From Baylisascaris procyonis (lineage: Eukaryota > Nematoda > Chromadorea > Rhabditida > Ascarididae), in the NCBI GenBank assembly GCA_037389465.1, contig JAZARR010000088.1:6200001-6264000 (forward strand): a stretch of 64,000 bases of DNA, given 5' to 3'. Below the pieces are notes generated by a model that was not told the origin of the DNA, ran no database searches, and was given only the letters and a program-made list of their open reading frames with translations. How positions within the stretch are numbered: position 1 is the stretch's first letter; each line of letters begins with the position of its first letter. Shown here piece after piece: positions 48,700 through 62,200 of the stretch. The position numbers and the translations under genes were made by a program.

Positions 48700-50110
48700 T
48701 TAGGCTTAGGCTTAGGCTTGGGCTAAAGCTTAGGGCTTCGGATTAGGCTTAGGCTTGGGCTTAAGCTTAGGGCTTAGGCTTGGGCTTAAGCTTAGGGCTT
48801 AGGCTTAGGCTTAAGGTTGGGCTTAGGCTTAGGCTTAGGCTTAGATCTTAAACTTAGGCTTAGGCTTAGCCTTAGGCTTAGGCTAAAACATGCTTAAACT
48901 TGGGCTTAAACCTAGGATTAGGCTTAGGCTTAAACCTATCCTTAAACTTAGGCTTAGGCTTAGGCTTAGGCTTAGGGCCTAGGCTCAAGCTCAGGCTTAG
49001 GCTTTGGCTTAAACTTAGGCTTATGCTCAGGGCCCAGGCTTAGTCTGATGACTTAGGCTTAAGCTTAAGCTCAGGCTTAGGCTTAGGCTTAGGATAAAAC
49101 TAAGGCTTAACTTTGGCTTAAACTTAGGCTTATGCTCAGGGCCCAGGCTTAGTCTGACGACTTAGGCTTAGGCTTAGGCTTAGGCTTAAACTTGAGCTTA
49201 TAGTTAGGCTTAGATTTTGGCTTAGTCTTAAGCCTAGGCTCAGGCTTAGGTTTAGGATTAGGCTTAGGCTTAGGCTTAGGCTTAGGCTTGGGCTTAGGCT
49301 TAGGTCTAGGCTTAGGCTTACGCTTAGGCTTAGGCTTAGGCTTAGGCTTAGGCTTAGGCTTAAGCTTAAGCTTAGGCTTAGGCTAAGGCTTAGGCTCAGG
49401 CTTAGGCTTAGGCTTAAGCTTAAGCTTAGGGTTAGGCTTAGGCTTAGTTAAAACTTAGGCTTAACTTTGGCTTAAACTTAGGCTTATGTTCAGGGCCCAG
49501 GCTTAGTCTGACGACTTAGGCTTAGGCCTAGGCTTAGGCTTAGGCTTAGGCTTAAGCTTAGGGCTTAGGCTTAGGCTTAGGCTTAGGCTTAGGCTTAGGC
49601 TCAGTCTTAAGCTTAAGCTTAGGCTTACGCTTCGGCTTAGGATAAAACTTAGGCTTAACTTTGGCTTAAACTAAGGCTTATGCTCAGGGCCCAGGCTTAG
49701 TCTGACGACTTAGGCTTAGGCTTAGGCTTAGGCTTAGGCTTAGGCTTAAGCTTAGGACTTAGGCTTAGGCTTAGGCTCAGGCTCAGGCTTAGGCTTGGGC
49801 TTGGGCTTAAGCTTAGGGCTTAGGCTTAGGCTTATCTTAGGCTTAGGCTTAGGCTTAGGCTTAGTCTTAAGCTTAAGCTTAGGCTTAGGCTTAGGCTTAG
49901 GCTTAGGCTTAGGCTTAAACTTGAGCTTAAAGTTAGGCTTAGCCTTAGGCTTAGTCTTAAGCCTAGGCTTAGGCTTAGGCTTAGGCTTATCCTTGGGCTC
50001 AAGCTTAGGCCTCAGGCTTAGGCTTAAGCTTAAGCTTAGGCTTAGGCTTAGGCTTAGGCTTAGGCTCAGGCTTAGGCTTAGGCTTAGGCCTAGGCTTAGG
50101 CTTAGGGCTT
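48700..50110 (+). repeat. Segmental duplication, copy A (partner near 56.2-57.5 kb)
   Basis: Rare landmarks such as GGGCTTCGGATTAGG (48.74 and 56.21 kb), TCTGATGACTTAGG (49.05 and 56.52 kb) and AGGCTTAGATTTTGG recur at a constant offset of about 7.48 kb. Small differences are scattered through the two copies. Confidence 0.8.
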
Positions 50111-50223
50111 AGGCTTAGGCTTACGCTTAGGCTTAGGCTTAGGCTTAGGCTTAAGCTTGGGCTTAGGCTTAGGCTTAGGCTCAGGCTTCGGCTTAGGCTT
50201 AGGATTAGGCTTAGGCTTAGGCT

Positions 50224-50360
50224 TCGCCTAAAACTTCTGCTTAAACTTGGGCTTAAACTTAGGATTAGGCTTTGGCTTAAACTTATGCTCAAACTTAGGC
50301 TTAGGAATAGGCATAGGCTTAGGGCCTAGGCTCAAGCTCAGGCTAAGGCTTTGGCTTAAA
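50224..50360 (+). repeat. Example of a second conserved block, about 135 nt
   Basis: It starts CTTCGCCTAAAACTTCTGC and runs through AGGAATAGGCATAGG and AGGGCCTAGGCTCAAGC to AGGCTTTGGC. Near-identical copies start close to 41,079, 41,865, 44,913, 51,611, 53,674, 58,160, 60,094 and 62,886. It is not adjacent to every copy of the 70-nt block, so the two families move independently. Confidence 0.85.
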
Positions 50361-51319
50361 CTTAGGCCTAGGCTTAGGATTAGGCTCAGGCTTAGGCTTA
50401 GGCTTACGCTTAGGCTCAGGCTTAGCCTTAGGCTTAGGCTTAGGCTTAGGCTCAGGCTAAGGCTTAGGCTTAGGCTTAGGCTTAGGCTTAGCCTTAGGCT
50501 TAGGGTTAGGCTTAGGCTTAGCCTTAGGCTCAGGCTTAGGCTTAGGCTTAGGCTTAGGCTCAGGCTTAGGCTTAGGCTTAGGCCTAGGCTTAGGCTCAGG
50601 CTTAGGTTCAGGCTTAAGCTTAGGGCTTAGGCTTGGACTTAAGCTTAGGGCTTAGGCATAGGCTTAACCTTAAGCTTAGGCTTAGGCTTAGGCTTAGATC
50701 TTAGGCTTAGGCTCAGGCTTAGGCTTAGGCTTAGCCTTAGGGCTTAGCCTTAGGCTTAGGCTTAGGCTTAGGCTTAGGCTCAGGCTTAGGCTTAGGCTAA
50801 GGTTTAGGCTGAGGCTTAGGCTTAGGCTTAGTCTTAAGCCTAGGCTTAAGCTTAGGTTTAGATCATAGGCTTAGTCTTAAGCCTAGGCTTATGCTTAGGT
50901 TTAGATCTTAGGCTTAGGCTTAGGCTTAGGCTTAGGCTTGGGCTTAAGGTTAGGGCTTAGGCTTAGGCTTAGGCTTAAGCTTAAGCCTAGGCTCAGGCTT
51001 AGGTTTAGATCTTAGGCTTAGTCTTAAGCCTAGGCTTATGCTTAGGTTTAGATCTTAGACTCAGGCTTAGGCTTAGGCTTAGGCTTAGGCTTAGGCTTAG
51101 GCTTGGGCTTAAGCTTAGGGCTTAGGCTTAGGCTTAGGCTTAAGCTTAAGTTTAGGCTTAGGCTTAGGCTTAGGCTTAGGCCTATCCTTGGGCTCAAGCT
51201 TAGGGCTCAGGCTTAGGCTTAAGCTTAAGCTTAGGCTTAGGCTTAGGCTTGGATCTTAGGCTTAGGCTTAGGCTTAGCCTTAGGCTTGGGCTTAAGCTTA
51301 GGGCATAGGCTTGGGCTTA

Positions 51320-54300
51320 AGCTTAGGGCTTAGGCTTAGGCTTAAGCTTAAGCTTAGGCTTAGGCTTAGGCTTAGGCTTATCCTTGGGCTCAAGCTTAGG
51401 CCTCAGGCTTAGGCTTAAGCTTAAGCTTAGGCTTAGGCTTAGGCTTAGGCTTAGGCTCAGGCTTAGGCTTAGGCTTAGGCCTAGGCTTAGGCTTAGGCTT
51501 AGGCTTAGGCTTACGCTTAGGCTTAGGCTTAGGCTTAGGCTTAAGCTTGGGCTTAGGCTTAGGCTTAGGCTCAGGCTTCGGCTTAGGCTTAGGATTAGGC
51601 TTAGGCTTAGGCTTCGCCTAAAACTTCTGCTTAAACTTGGGCTTAAACTTAGGATTAGGCTTTGGCTTAAACTTATGCTCAAACTTAGGCTTAGGAATAG
51701 GCATAGGCTTAGGGCCTAGGCTCAAGCTCAGGCTAAGGCTTTGGCTTAAACTTAGGCCTAGGCTTAGGATTAGGCTCAGGCTTAGGCTTAGGCTTACGCT
51801 TAGGCTCAGGCTTAGCCTTAGGCTTAGGCTTAGGCTTAGGCTCAGGCTAAGGCTTAGGCTTAGGCTTAGGCTTAGGCTTAGCCTTAGGCTTAGGGTTAGG
51901 CTTAGGCTTAGCCTTAGGCTCAGGCTTAGGCTTAGGGTTAGGCTTAGGCTCAGGCTAAGGCTTAGGCTTAGGCTTAGGCTTAGGTTTAGATCTTAGGCTC
52001 AGGCTTAAGCTTAGGCTTAGGCCTAGGCTTAGGCTCAGGGCTTAGGCTTAGGCTTAGGCTTAGGCTTAGGCTTAGGTCTAGGCTTAGGCTTAGGCTAAGG
52101 CTTATGCTTAGGCTTAGGCTTAGGCTTAAGCTTAAGCTTAGGGTTAGGCTTAGGCTTAGCATAAAACTTAGGCTTAACTTTGGCTTAAACTTAGGCTTAT
52201 GTTCAGGGCCCAGGCTTAGTCTGACGACTTAGGCTTAGGCTTAGGCTTAGGCTTAGGCTTAGGCTCAGGTCTAGGCTTAGGCTAAGGCTTAGGCTTAGGC
52301 ATAGGGTTAGGCTTAAGCTTAAGCTTAGGGTTAGGCTTAGGCTTAGCATAAAACTTAGGCTTAACTTTGGCTTAAACTTAGGCTTATGTTCAGGGCCCAG
52401 GCTTAGTCTGACGACTTAGGCTTAGGCTTAGGCTTAGGCTTAGGCTTAGGCTTAGGCTTAGGCTTAGGCTTAGTCTTAAGCTTAAGCTTAGGCTTAGGCT
52501 TAGGCTTAGGCTTAGGCTTAGGCTTAGGCTTAAACTTGAGCTTAAATTTAGGCTTAGCCTTAGGCTTAGTCTTAAGCCTAGGCTTAGGCTTAGGTTTAAA
52601 TCTTAGGCTCAGTATTAGGCTTAGGGTTAGGCCTAGGCTTAGGCTTAGGCTTAGGGCTTCCGCTTAGGCTTAGGCTCAGGCTTAGGTTCAGGCTTAGGCT
52701 TAGGCTTAGGATTAGTCTTAAGCTTAGGCTTAGGCTTAGGCTTAGGCTCAGGCTTAGGCTTAGGCTTAGGTTTAGGCTGAGGCTTAGGCTTAGGCTTAGT
52801 CTTAAGCCTAGCCTTAAGCTTAGGTTTAGATCATAGGCTTAGTCTTAAGCCTAGGCTTATGCTTAGGTTTAGATCTTAGGCTTAGGCTTAGGCTTGGGCT
52901 TAAGGTTAGGGCTTAGGCTTAGGCTTAGGCTTAAGCTTAAGCCTAGGCTCAGGCTTAGGTTTAGATCTTAGGCTTAGTCTTAAGCCTAGGCTTATGCTTA
53001 GGTTTAGATCTTAGACTCAGGCTTAGGCTTAGGCTTAGGCTTAGGCTTAGGCTTAGGCTTAGGCTTAGGCTTAGGCTTGGGCTTAAGCTTAGGGCTTAGG
53101 CTTAGGCTTAGGCTTAAGCTTAAGCTTAGGCTTAGGCTTAGGCTTAGGCTTAGGCTTATCCTTGGGCTCAAGCTTAGGGCTCAGGCTTAGGCTTAAGCTT
53201 AAGCTTAGGCTTAGGCTTAGGCTTAGATCTTAGGCTTAGGCTTAGGCTTAGCCTTAGGCTTGGGCTTAAGCTTAGGGCATAGGCTTAGGCTTAAGCTAAG
53301 GGCTTAGGCTTAGCCTTAAACTTAAGCTTAGGCTTAGGCATAGGCTTAGATCTTAGGCTTAGGCTTAGGCTTAGGCTTAGGCTAAGTCTTAGGGCTTAGC
53401 CTTAGGCTTAGGCTTAGGCTTAGGCTCAGGCTTAGTCTTAAGCCTAGGCTTAGGCTTAGGTTTAGATCAGAGGCTCAGGCTTAGGCTTAGGCTTAGGCTT
53501 AGGCCTAGGCTTAGGCTTAGGTTTAGGCTTAGGTTTAGGCTTAGGCTTAGGCTTAGGCTTAGGCTTAGGCTTAGGCTTCAGGCTTAGGCTTAGGCTTAGT
53601 CTTAAGCCTAGGCTTAGGCATAGGTTTACATCTTAGGCTCAGGCTCAGGCTTAGGCATAGGCTTACGCTTAGGCTTCGCCTAAAACTTCTGCTTAAACCT
53701 GGGCTTAAACTTAGGATTAGGCTTTGGCTTAAACTTATGCTCAAACTTAGGCTTAGGAATAGGCATAGGCTTAGGGCCTAGGCTCAAGCTCAGGCTATGG
53801 CTTTGGCTTAAACTTAGGCCTAGGCTTAGGATTAGGCTCAGGCTTAGGCTTAGGCTTAGGTTTAGGCTGAGGCTTAGGCTTAGGCTTAGTCTTAAGCCTA
53901 GGCTTAAGCTTAGGTTTAGATCATAGGCTTAGTCTTAAGCCTAGGCTTATGCTTAGGTTTAGATCTTAGACTCAGGCTTAGGCTTAGGTTTAGGCTCAGG
54001 CTTAGGCTTAGGCTTAGGCTTAGGCTCAGGCCTAGCCTTAGGCTTAGGCTTAGGCTTAGGCTCAGGCTAAGGCTTAGGCTTAGGCTTAGGCTTAGGCTTA
54101 GGCTTAGCCTTAGGCTTAGGCTTAGGCTTAGGCTTAGCCTTAGGCTTAGGCTTAGGCTTAGGATTAGGCTTAGGCTCAGGCTAAGGCTTAGGCTTAGGCT
54201 TAGGCTTAGGTTTAGATCTTAGGCTCAGGCTTAAGCTTAGGCTTAGGCCTAGGCTTAGGCTTAGGGCTTAGGCTTAGGCTTAGGCTTAGGCTTAGGCTTA

Positions 54301-56230
54301 GGCTTAAGCTTAAGCTTAGGGTTAGGCTTAGGCTTAGCATAAAACTTAGGCTTAACTTTGGCTTAAACTTAGGCTTATGTTCAGGGCCCAGGCTTAGTCT
54401 GACGACTTAGGCTTAGGCTTAGGCTTAGGCTTAGGCTTAGGCTTAGGCTTAGGTCTAGGCTTAGGCTTAGGCAAAGCTTAGGCTTAGGCTTAGGCTTAGG
54501 CTTAAGCTTAAGCTTAGGGTTAGGCTTAGGCTTAGCATAAAACTTAGGCTTAACTTTGGCTTAAACTTAGGCTTATGTTCAGGGCCCAGGCTTAGTCTGA
54601 CAACTTAGGCTTAGGCTTAGGCTTAGGCTTAGGCTTAGGCTTAGGCTTGGGCCTGGGCTTAAGCTTAGAGCTTAGGCTTAGGCTTAGGCTTAGGCTCAGG
54701 CTTAGGCTTAGGCTTAGGCTTAGGCTTAGGCTTAGGCTTAGGCTTAGGCTTAGGCTTAGGCTTAGGCTTAAACTTCAGCTTAAAGTTAGGCTTAGCCTTA
54801 GGCTTACACTTAAGCCTAGGCTTAGGCTTATGTTTAGATCTTAGGCTCAGGCTTAGGCTTAGGCTTAGGCCTAGGCTTAGGCTTAGGGCTTAGGCTTAGG
54901 CTTAGGCTTAGGCTTAGGCTTAGGTCTAGGCTTAGGCTTAGGCTTAGGCTTAGGCTTCGGCTTAGGCTTAGGCTTAAGCTTAAGCTTAGGCTTAGGCTTA
55001 GGCTTAGGATAAAACTTAGGCTTAACTTTGGCTTAAACTTAGGCTTATGCTCAGGGCCCAGGCTTAGTCTGACGACTTAGGCTTAGGCTTAGGCTTAGGC
55101 TTAGGCTTAGGCTTAGGCTTAGGCTTGGGCTTAAGCTTAGGGCTTAGGCTTAGGCTTAGGCTTAGGCTTAGGCTTAGGCTTAGGCTTAGGCTTAGTCTTA
55201 AGCTTAAGCTTAAGCTTAGGCTTAGGCTTAGGCTTAGGCTTAGGCTTAGGCTTAAACTTGAGCTTAAAGTTAGGCTTAGCCTTAGGCTTAGTCTTAAGCC
55301 TAGGCTCAGGCTTAGGTTTAGATCTTAGGCTTAGTCTTAAGCCTAGGCTTATGCTTAGGTTTAGATCTTAGGCTCAGGCTTAGGCTTAGTCTTAGGCTTG
55401 GGCTTAAGCTTAGGGCTTAGGGCTTAGGCTTAGGCTTAGGCTTAAGCTTAAGCTTAGGCTTAGGCTTAGGCTTAGGCTTAGGCTTGGGATTAAGCTTAGG
55501 GCTTAGGATTAGGCTTAAGCTTAAGCTTAGGCTTAGGCTTAGGCTTAGATCTTAGGCTTAGGCTTAGCCTTAGGCTTGGGCTTAAGCTTAGGGCTTAGGC
55601 TTGGGCTTAAGCTTAGGGCTTAGGCTTAGGCTTAAGGTTAGGCTTAGGCTTAGGCTTAGGCTCAGATCTTAAACTTAGGCTTAGGATTAGCCTTAGGCTT
55701 AGGCTAAAACATGCTTAAACTTGGGCTTAAACTTAGGATTAGGCTTAGGCTTAAACTTATGCTTAAACTTAGGCTTAGGCTTAGGCTTAGGCTTAGGTCT
55801 AGGCTTAGGCTTAGGCAAAGCTTAGGCTTAGGCTTAGGCTTAGGCTTAAGCTTAAGCTTAGGGTTAGGCTTAGGCTTAGCATAAAACTTAGGCTTAACTT
55901 TGGCTTAAACTTAGGCTTATGTTCAGGGCCCAGGCTTAGTCTGACAACTTAGGCTTAGGCTTAGGCTTAGGCTTAGGCTTAGGCTTAGGCTTGGGCCTGG
56001 GCTTAAGCTTAGAGCTTAGGCTTAGGCTTAGGCTTAGGCTTAGGCTTAGGCTTAGGCTTAGTCTTGAGCTTAAGCTTAGGCTTAGGCTTAGGCTTAGGCT
56101 TAGGCTTAGGCTTAGGCTTAGGCTTAGGCTTAGGCTTAGGCTTAGGCTTAGGCTTAGGCTTAGGCTTAAGCTTAAGCTTAGGCTTAGGCTTAGGCTTGGG
56201 CTAAAGCTTAGGGCTTCGGATTAGGCTTAG
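51320..56230 (+). repeat. Segmental duplication, copy A (partner near 57.9-62.6 kb)
   Basis: Matching landmarks recur at offsets drifting from about 6,550 bp (51,637 to 58,184) to 6,458 bp (54,647 to 61,105; 55,125 to 61,583) and 6,431 bp (55,991 to 62,422). Changes in hexamer number account for the drift. A further copy of part of it lies at 62.9-63.3 kb. Confidence 0.8.
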
Positions 56231-59200
56231 GCTTGGGCTTAAGCTTAGGGCTTAGGCTTGGGCTTAAGCTTAGGGCTTAGGCTTGGGCTTAAGGTTGGGC
56301 TTAGGCTTAGGCTTAGGCTTAGATCTTAAACTTAGGCTTAGGCTTAGCCTTAGGCTTAGGCTAAAACATGCTTAAACTTGGGCTTAAACCTAGGATTAGG
56401 CTTAGGCTTAAACTTATCCTTAAACTTAGGCTTAGGCTTAGGCTTAGGCTTAGGGCCTAGGCTTAAGCTCAGGCTTAGGCTTTGGCTTAAACTTAGGCTT
56501 ATGCTCAGGGCCCAGGCTTAGTCTGATGACTTAGGCTTAAGCTTAAGCTCAGGCTTAGGCTTAGGCTTAGGATAAAACTAAGGCTTAACTTTGGCTTAAA
56601 CTTAGGCTTATGCTCAGGGCCCAGGCTTAGTCTGACGACTTAGGCTTAGGCTTAGGCTTAGGCTTAAACTTGAGCTTAAAGTTAGGCTTAGATTTTGGCT
56701 TAGTCTTAAGCCTAGGCTCAGGCTTAGGTTTAGGATTAGGCTTAGGCTTAGGCTTAGGCTTAGGCTTGGGCTTAGGCTTAGGTCTAGGCTTAGGCTTACG
56801 CTTAGGCTCAGGCTTAGGCTTAGGCTTAGGCTTAGGCTTAAGCTTAAGCTTAGGCTTAGGCTAAGGCTTAGGCTCGGGCTTAGGCTTAGGCTTAAGCTTA
56901 AGCTTAGGGTTAGGCTTAGGCTTAGTTAAAACTTAGGCTTAACTTTGGCTTAAACTTAGGGTTATGTTCAGGGCCCAGGCTTAGTCTGACGACTTAGGCT
57001 TAGGCCTAGGCTCAGGCTTAGGCTTAGGCTTAAGCTTAGGGCTTAGGCTTAGGCTTAGGCTTAGGCTTAGGCTTAGGCTCAGTCTTAAGCTTAAGCTTAG
57101 GCTTACGCTTCGGCTTAGGATAAAACTTAGGCTTAACTTTGGCTTAAACTAAGGCTTATGCTCAGGGCCCAGGCTTAGTCTGACGACTTAGGCTTAGGCT
57201 TAGGCTTAGGCTTAGGCTTAGGCTTAAGCTTAGGGCTTAGGCTTAGGCTTAGGCTCAGGCTCAGGCTTAGGCTTGGGCTTGGGCTTAAGCTTAGGGCTTA
57301 GCCTTAGGCTTATCTTAGGCTTAGGCTTAGGCTTAGGCTTAGTCTTAAGCTTAAGCTTAGGCTTAGGCTTAGGCTTAGGCTTAGGCTTAGGCTTAAACTT
57401 GAGCTTAAAGTTAGGCGTAGCCTTAGGCTTAGTCTTAAGCCTAGGCTTAGGCTTAGGTTTAGATCTTAGGCTTAGTCTTAAGCCTAGGCTTATGCTTAGG
57501 TTTAGATCTTAGACTCAGGCTTAGGCTTAGGCTTAGGCTTAGGCTTAGGCTTAGGCTTAGGCTTAAGCTTAAGTTTAGGCTTAGGCTTAGGCTTAGGCTT
57601 AGGCCTATCCTTGGGCTCAAGCTTAGGGCTCAGGCTTAGGCTTAAGCTTAAGCTTAGGCTTAGGCTTAGGCTTGGATCTTAGGCTTAGGCTTAGGCTTAG
57701 CCTTAGGCTTGGGCTTAAGCTTAGGGCATAGGCTTGGGCTTAAGCTTAGGGCTCAGGCTTAGGCTTAAGCTTAAGCTTAGGCTTAGGCTTAGGCTTGGAT
57801 CTTAGGCTTAGGCTTAGGCTTAGCCTTAGGCTTGGGCTTAAGCTTAGGGCACAGGCTTGGGCTTAAGCTTAGGGCTTAGGCTTAGGCTTAAGCTTAAGCT
57901 TAGGCTTAGGCTTAGGCTTAGGCTTATCCTTGGGCTCAAGCTTAGGCCTCAGGCTTAGGCTTAAGCTTAAGCTTAGGCTTAGGCTTAGGCTTAGGCTTAG
58001 GCTCAGGCTTAGGCTTAGGCTTAGGCCTAGGCTTAGGCTTAGGGCTTAGGCTTAGGCTTACGCTTAGGCTTAGGCTTAGGCTTAGGCTTAAGCTTGGGCT
58101 TAGACTTAGGCTTAGGCTCAGGCTTCGGCTTAGGCTTAGGATTAGGCTTAGGCTTAGGCTTCGCCTAAAACTTCTGCTTAAACTTGGGCTTAAACTTAGG
58201 ATTAGGCTTTGGCTTAAACTTATGCTCAAACTTAGGCTTAGGAATAGGCATAGGCTTAGGGCCTAGGCTCAAGCTCAGGCTAAGGCTTTGGCTTAAACTT
58301 AGGCCTAGGCTTAGGATTAGGCTCAGGCTTAGGCTTAGGCTTACGCTTAGGCTCAGGCTTAGCCTTAGGCTTAGGCTTAGGCTTAGGCTCAGGCTAAGGC
58401 TTAGGCTTAGGCTTAGGCTTAGGCTTAGCCTTAGGCTTAGGGTTAGGCTTAGGCTTAGCCTTAGGCTCAGGCTTAGGCTTAGGGTTAGGCTTAGGCTCAG
58501 GCTAAGGCTTAGGCTTAGGCTTAGGCTTAGGTTTAGATCTTAGGCTCAGGCTTAAGCTTAGGCTTAGGCCTAGGCTTAGGCTCAGGGCTTAGGCTTAGGC
58601 TTAGGCTTAGGCTTAGGCTTAGGTCTAGGCTTAGGCTTAGGCTAAGGCTTAGGCTTAGGCTTAGGCTTAGGCTTAAGCTTAAGCTTAGGGTTAGGCTTAG
58701 GCTTAGCATAAAACTTAGGCTTAACTTTGGCTTAAACTTAGGCTTATGTTCAGGGCCCAGGCTTAGTCTGACGACTTAGGCTTAGGCTTAGGCTTAGGCT
58801 TAGGCTTAGGCTTAGGCTTAGGCTTAGGTCTAGGCTTAGGCTAAGGCTTAGGCTTAGGCATAGGGTTAGGCTTAAGCTTAAGCTTAGGGTTAGGCTTAGG
58901 CTTAGCATAAAACTTAGGCTTAACTTTGGCTTAAACTTAGGCTTATGTTCAGGGCCCAGGCTTAGTCTGACGACTTAGGCTTAGGCTTAGGCTTAGGCTT
59001 AGGCTTAGGCTTAGGCTTAGGCTTAGGCTTAGTCTTAAGCTTAAGCTTAGGCTTAGGCTTAGGCTTAGGCTTAGGCTTAGGCTTAGGCTTAGGCTTAAAC
59101 TTGAGCTTAAATTTAGGCTTAGCCTTAGGCTTAGTCTTAAGCCTAGGCTTAGGCTTAGGTTTAAATCTTAGGCTCAGTATTAGGCTTAGGGTTAGGCCTA

Positions 59201-62200
59201 GGCTTAGGCTTAGGCTTAGGGCTTCCGCTTAGGCTTAGGCTCAGGCTTAGGTTCAGGCTTAGGCTTAGGCTTAGGATTAGTCTTAAGCTTAGGCTTAGGC
59301 TTAGGCTTAGGCTCAGGCTTAGGCTTAGGCTTAGGTTTAGGCTGAGGCTTAGGCTTAGGCTTAGTCTTAAGCCTAGGCTTAAGCTTAGGTTTAGATCATA
59401 GGCTTAGTCTTAAGCCTAGGCTTATGCTTAGGTTTAGATCTTAGACTCAGGCTTAGGCTTAGGTTTAGGCTTAGGCTTAGGCTTAGGCTTAGGCTTAGGC
59501 TTAGGCTTGGGCTTAAGCTTAGGGCTTAGGCTTAGGCTTAGGCTTAAGCTTAGGCTTAGGCTTAGGCTTAGGCTTAGGCTTAGGCTTATCCTTGGGCTCA
59601 AGCTTAGGGCTCAGGCTTAGGCTTAAGCTTAAGCTTAGGCTTAGGCTTAGGCTTAGATCTTAGGCTTAGGCTTAGGCTTAGCCTTAGGCTTGGGCTTAAG
59701 CTTAGGGCATAGGCTTAGGCTTAAGCTAAGGGCTTAGGCTTAGCCTTAAACTTAAGCTTAGGCTTAGGCATAGGCTTAGATCTTAGGCTTAGGCTTAGGC
59801 TTAGGCTTAGGCTAAGTCTTAGGGCTTAGCCTTAGGCTTAGGCTTAGGCTTAGGCTCAGGCTTAGTCTTAAGCCTAGGCTTAGGCTTAGGTTTAGATCAG
59901 AGGCTCAGGCTTAGGCTTAGGCTTAGGCTTAGGCCTAGGCTTAGGCTTAGGTTTAGGCTTAGGCTTAGGCTTAGGCTTAGGCTTAGGCTTAGGCTTCAGG
60001 CTTAGGCTTAGGCTTAGTCTTAAGCCTAGGCTTAGGCATAGGTTTAGATCTTAGGCTCAGGCTCAGGCTTAGGCTTAGGCTTAGGCTTAGGCTTCGCCTA
60101 AAACTTCTGCTTAAACTTGGGCTTAAACTTAGGATTAGGCTTTGGCTTAAACTTATGCTCAAACTTAGGCTTAGGAATAGGCATAGGCTTAGGGCCTAGG
60201 CTCAAGCTCAGGCTAAGGCTTTGGCTTAAACTTAGGCCTAGGCTTAGGATTAGGCTCAGGCTTAGGCTTAGGCTTAGGCTTAGGCTCAGGCCTAGCCTTA
60301 GGCTTAGGCTTAGGCTTAGGCTCAGGCTAAGGCTTAGGCTTAGGCTTAGGCTTAGGCTTAGGCTTAGCCTTAGGCTTAGGCTTAGGCTTAGGCTTAGCCT
60401 TAGGCTTAGGCTTAGGCTTAGGATTAGGCTTAGGCTCAGGCTAAGGCTTAGGCTTAGGCTTAGGCTTAGGTTTAGATCTTAGGCTCAGGCTTAAGCTTAG
60501 GCTTAGGCCTAGGCTTAGGCTTAGGGCTTAGGCTTAGGCTTAGGCTTAGGCTTAGGCTTAGGCTTAAGCTTAAGCTTAGGGTTAGGCTTAGGCTTAGCAT
60601 AAAACTTAGGCTTAACTTTGGCTTAAACTTAGGCTTATGTTCAGGGCCCAGGCTTAGTCTGACGACTTAGGCTTAGGCTTAGGCTTAGGCTTAGGCTTAG
60701 GCTTAGGCTTAGGTCTAGGCTTAGGCTTAGGCAAAGCTTAGGCTTAGGCTTAGGCTTAGGCTTAAGCTTAAGCTTAGGGTTAGGCTTAGGCTTAGCATAA
60801 AACTTAGGCTTAACTTTGGCTTAAACTTAGGCTTATGTTCAGGGCCCAGGCTTAGTCTGACGACTTAGGCTTAGGCTTAGGCTTAGGCTTAGGCTTAGGC
60901 TTAGGCTTAGGTCTAGGCTTAGGCTTAGGCAAAGCTTAGGCTTAGGCTTAGGCTTAGGCTTAAGCTTAAGCTTAGGGTTAGGCTTAGGCTTAGCATAAAA
61001 CTTAGGCTTAACTTTGGCTTAAACTTAGGCTTATGTTCAGGGCCCAGGCTTAGTCTGACAACTTAGGCTTAGGCTTAGGCTTAGGCTTAGGCTTAGGCTT
61101 AGGCTTGGGCCTGGGCTTAAGCTTAGAGCTTAGGCTTAGGCTTAGGCTTAGGCTCAGGCTTAGGCTTAGGCTTAGGCTTAGGCTTAGGCTTAGGCTTAGG
61201 CTTAGGCTTAGGCTTAGGCTTAGGCTTAAACTTCAGCTTAAAGTTAGGCTTAGCCTTAGGCTTACACTTAAGCCTAGGCTTAGGCTTATGTTTAGATCTT
61301 AGGCTCAGGCTTAGGCTTAGGCTTAGGCCTAGGCTTAGGCTTAGGGCTTAGGCTTAGGCTTAGGCTTAGGCTTAGGCTTAGGTCTAGGCTTAGGCTTAGG
61401 CTTAGGCTTAGGCTTCGGCTTAGGCTTAGGCTTAAGCTTAAGCTTAGGCTTAGGCTTAGGCTTAGGATAAAACTTAGGCTTAACTTTGGCTTAAACTTAG
61501 GCTTATGCTCAGGGCCCAGGCTTAGTCTGACGACTTAGGCTTAGGCTTAGGCTTAGGCTTAGGCTTAGGCTTAGGCTTAGGCTTGGGCTTAAGCTTAGGG
61601 CTTAGGCTTAGGCTTAGGCTTAGGCTTAGGCTTAGGCTTAGGCTTAGGCTTAGTCTTAAGCTTAAGCTTAAGCTTAGGCTTAGGCTTAGGCTTAGGCTTA
61701 GGCTTAGGCTTAAACTTGAGCTTAAAGTTAGGCTTAGCCTTAGGCTTAGTCTTAAGCCTAGGCTCAGGCTTAGGTTTAGATCTTAGGCTTAGTCTTAAGC
61801 CTAGGCTTATGCTTAGGTTTAGATCTTAGGCTCAGGCTTAGGCTTAGTCTTAGGCTCGGGCTTAAGCTTAGGGCTTAGGGCTTAGGCTTAGGCTTAGGCT
61901 TAAGCTTAAGCTTAGGCTTAGGCTTAGGCTTAGGCTTAGGCTTGGGATTAAGCTTAGGCTTAGGATTAGGCTTAAGCTTAAGCTTAGGCTTAGGCTTAGG
62001 CTTAGATCTTAGGCTTAGGCTTAGCCTTAGGCTTGGGCTTAAGCTTAGGCTTAGGCTTGGGCTTAAGCTTAGGCTTAGGCTTAGGCTTAAGGTTAGGCTT
62101 AGGCTTAGGCTTAGGCTCAGATCTTAAACTTAGGCTTAGGATTAGCCTTAGGCTTAGGCTAAAACATGCTTAAACTTGGGCTTAAACTTAGGATTAGGCT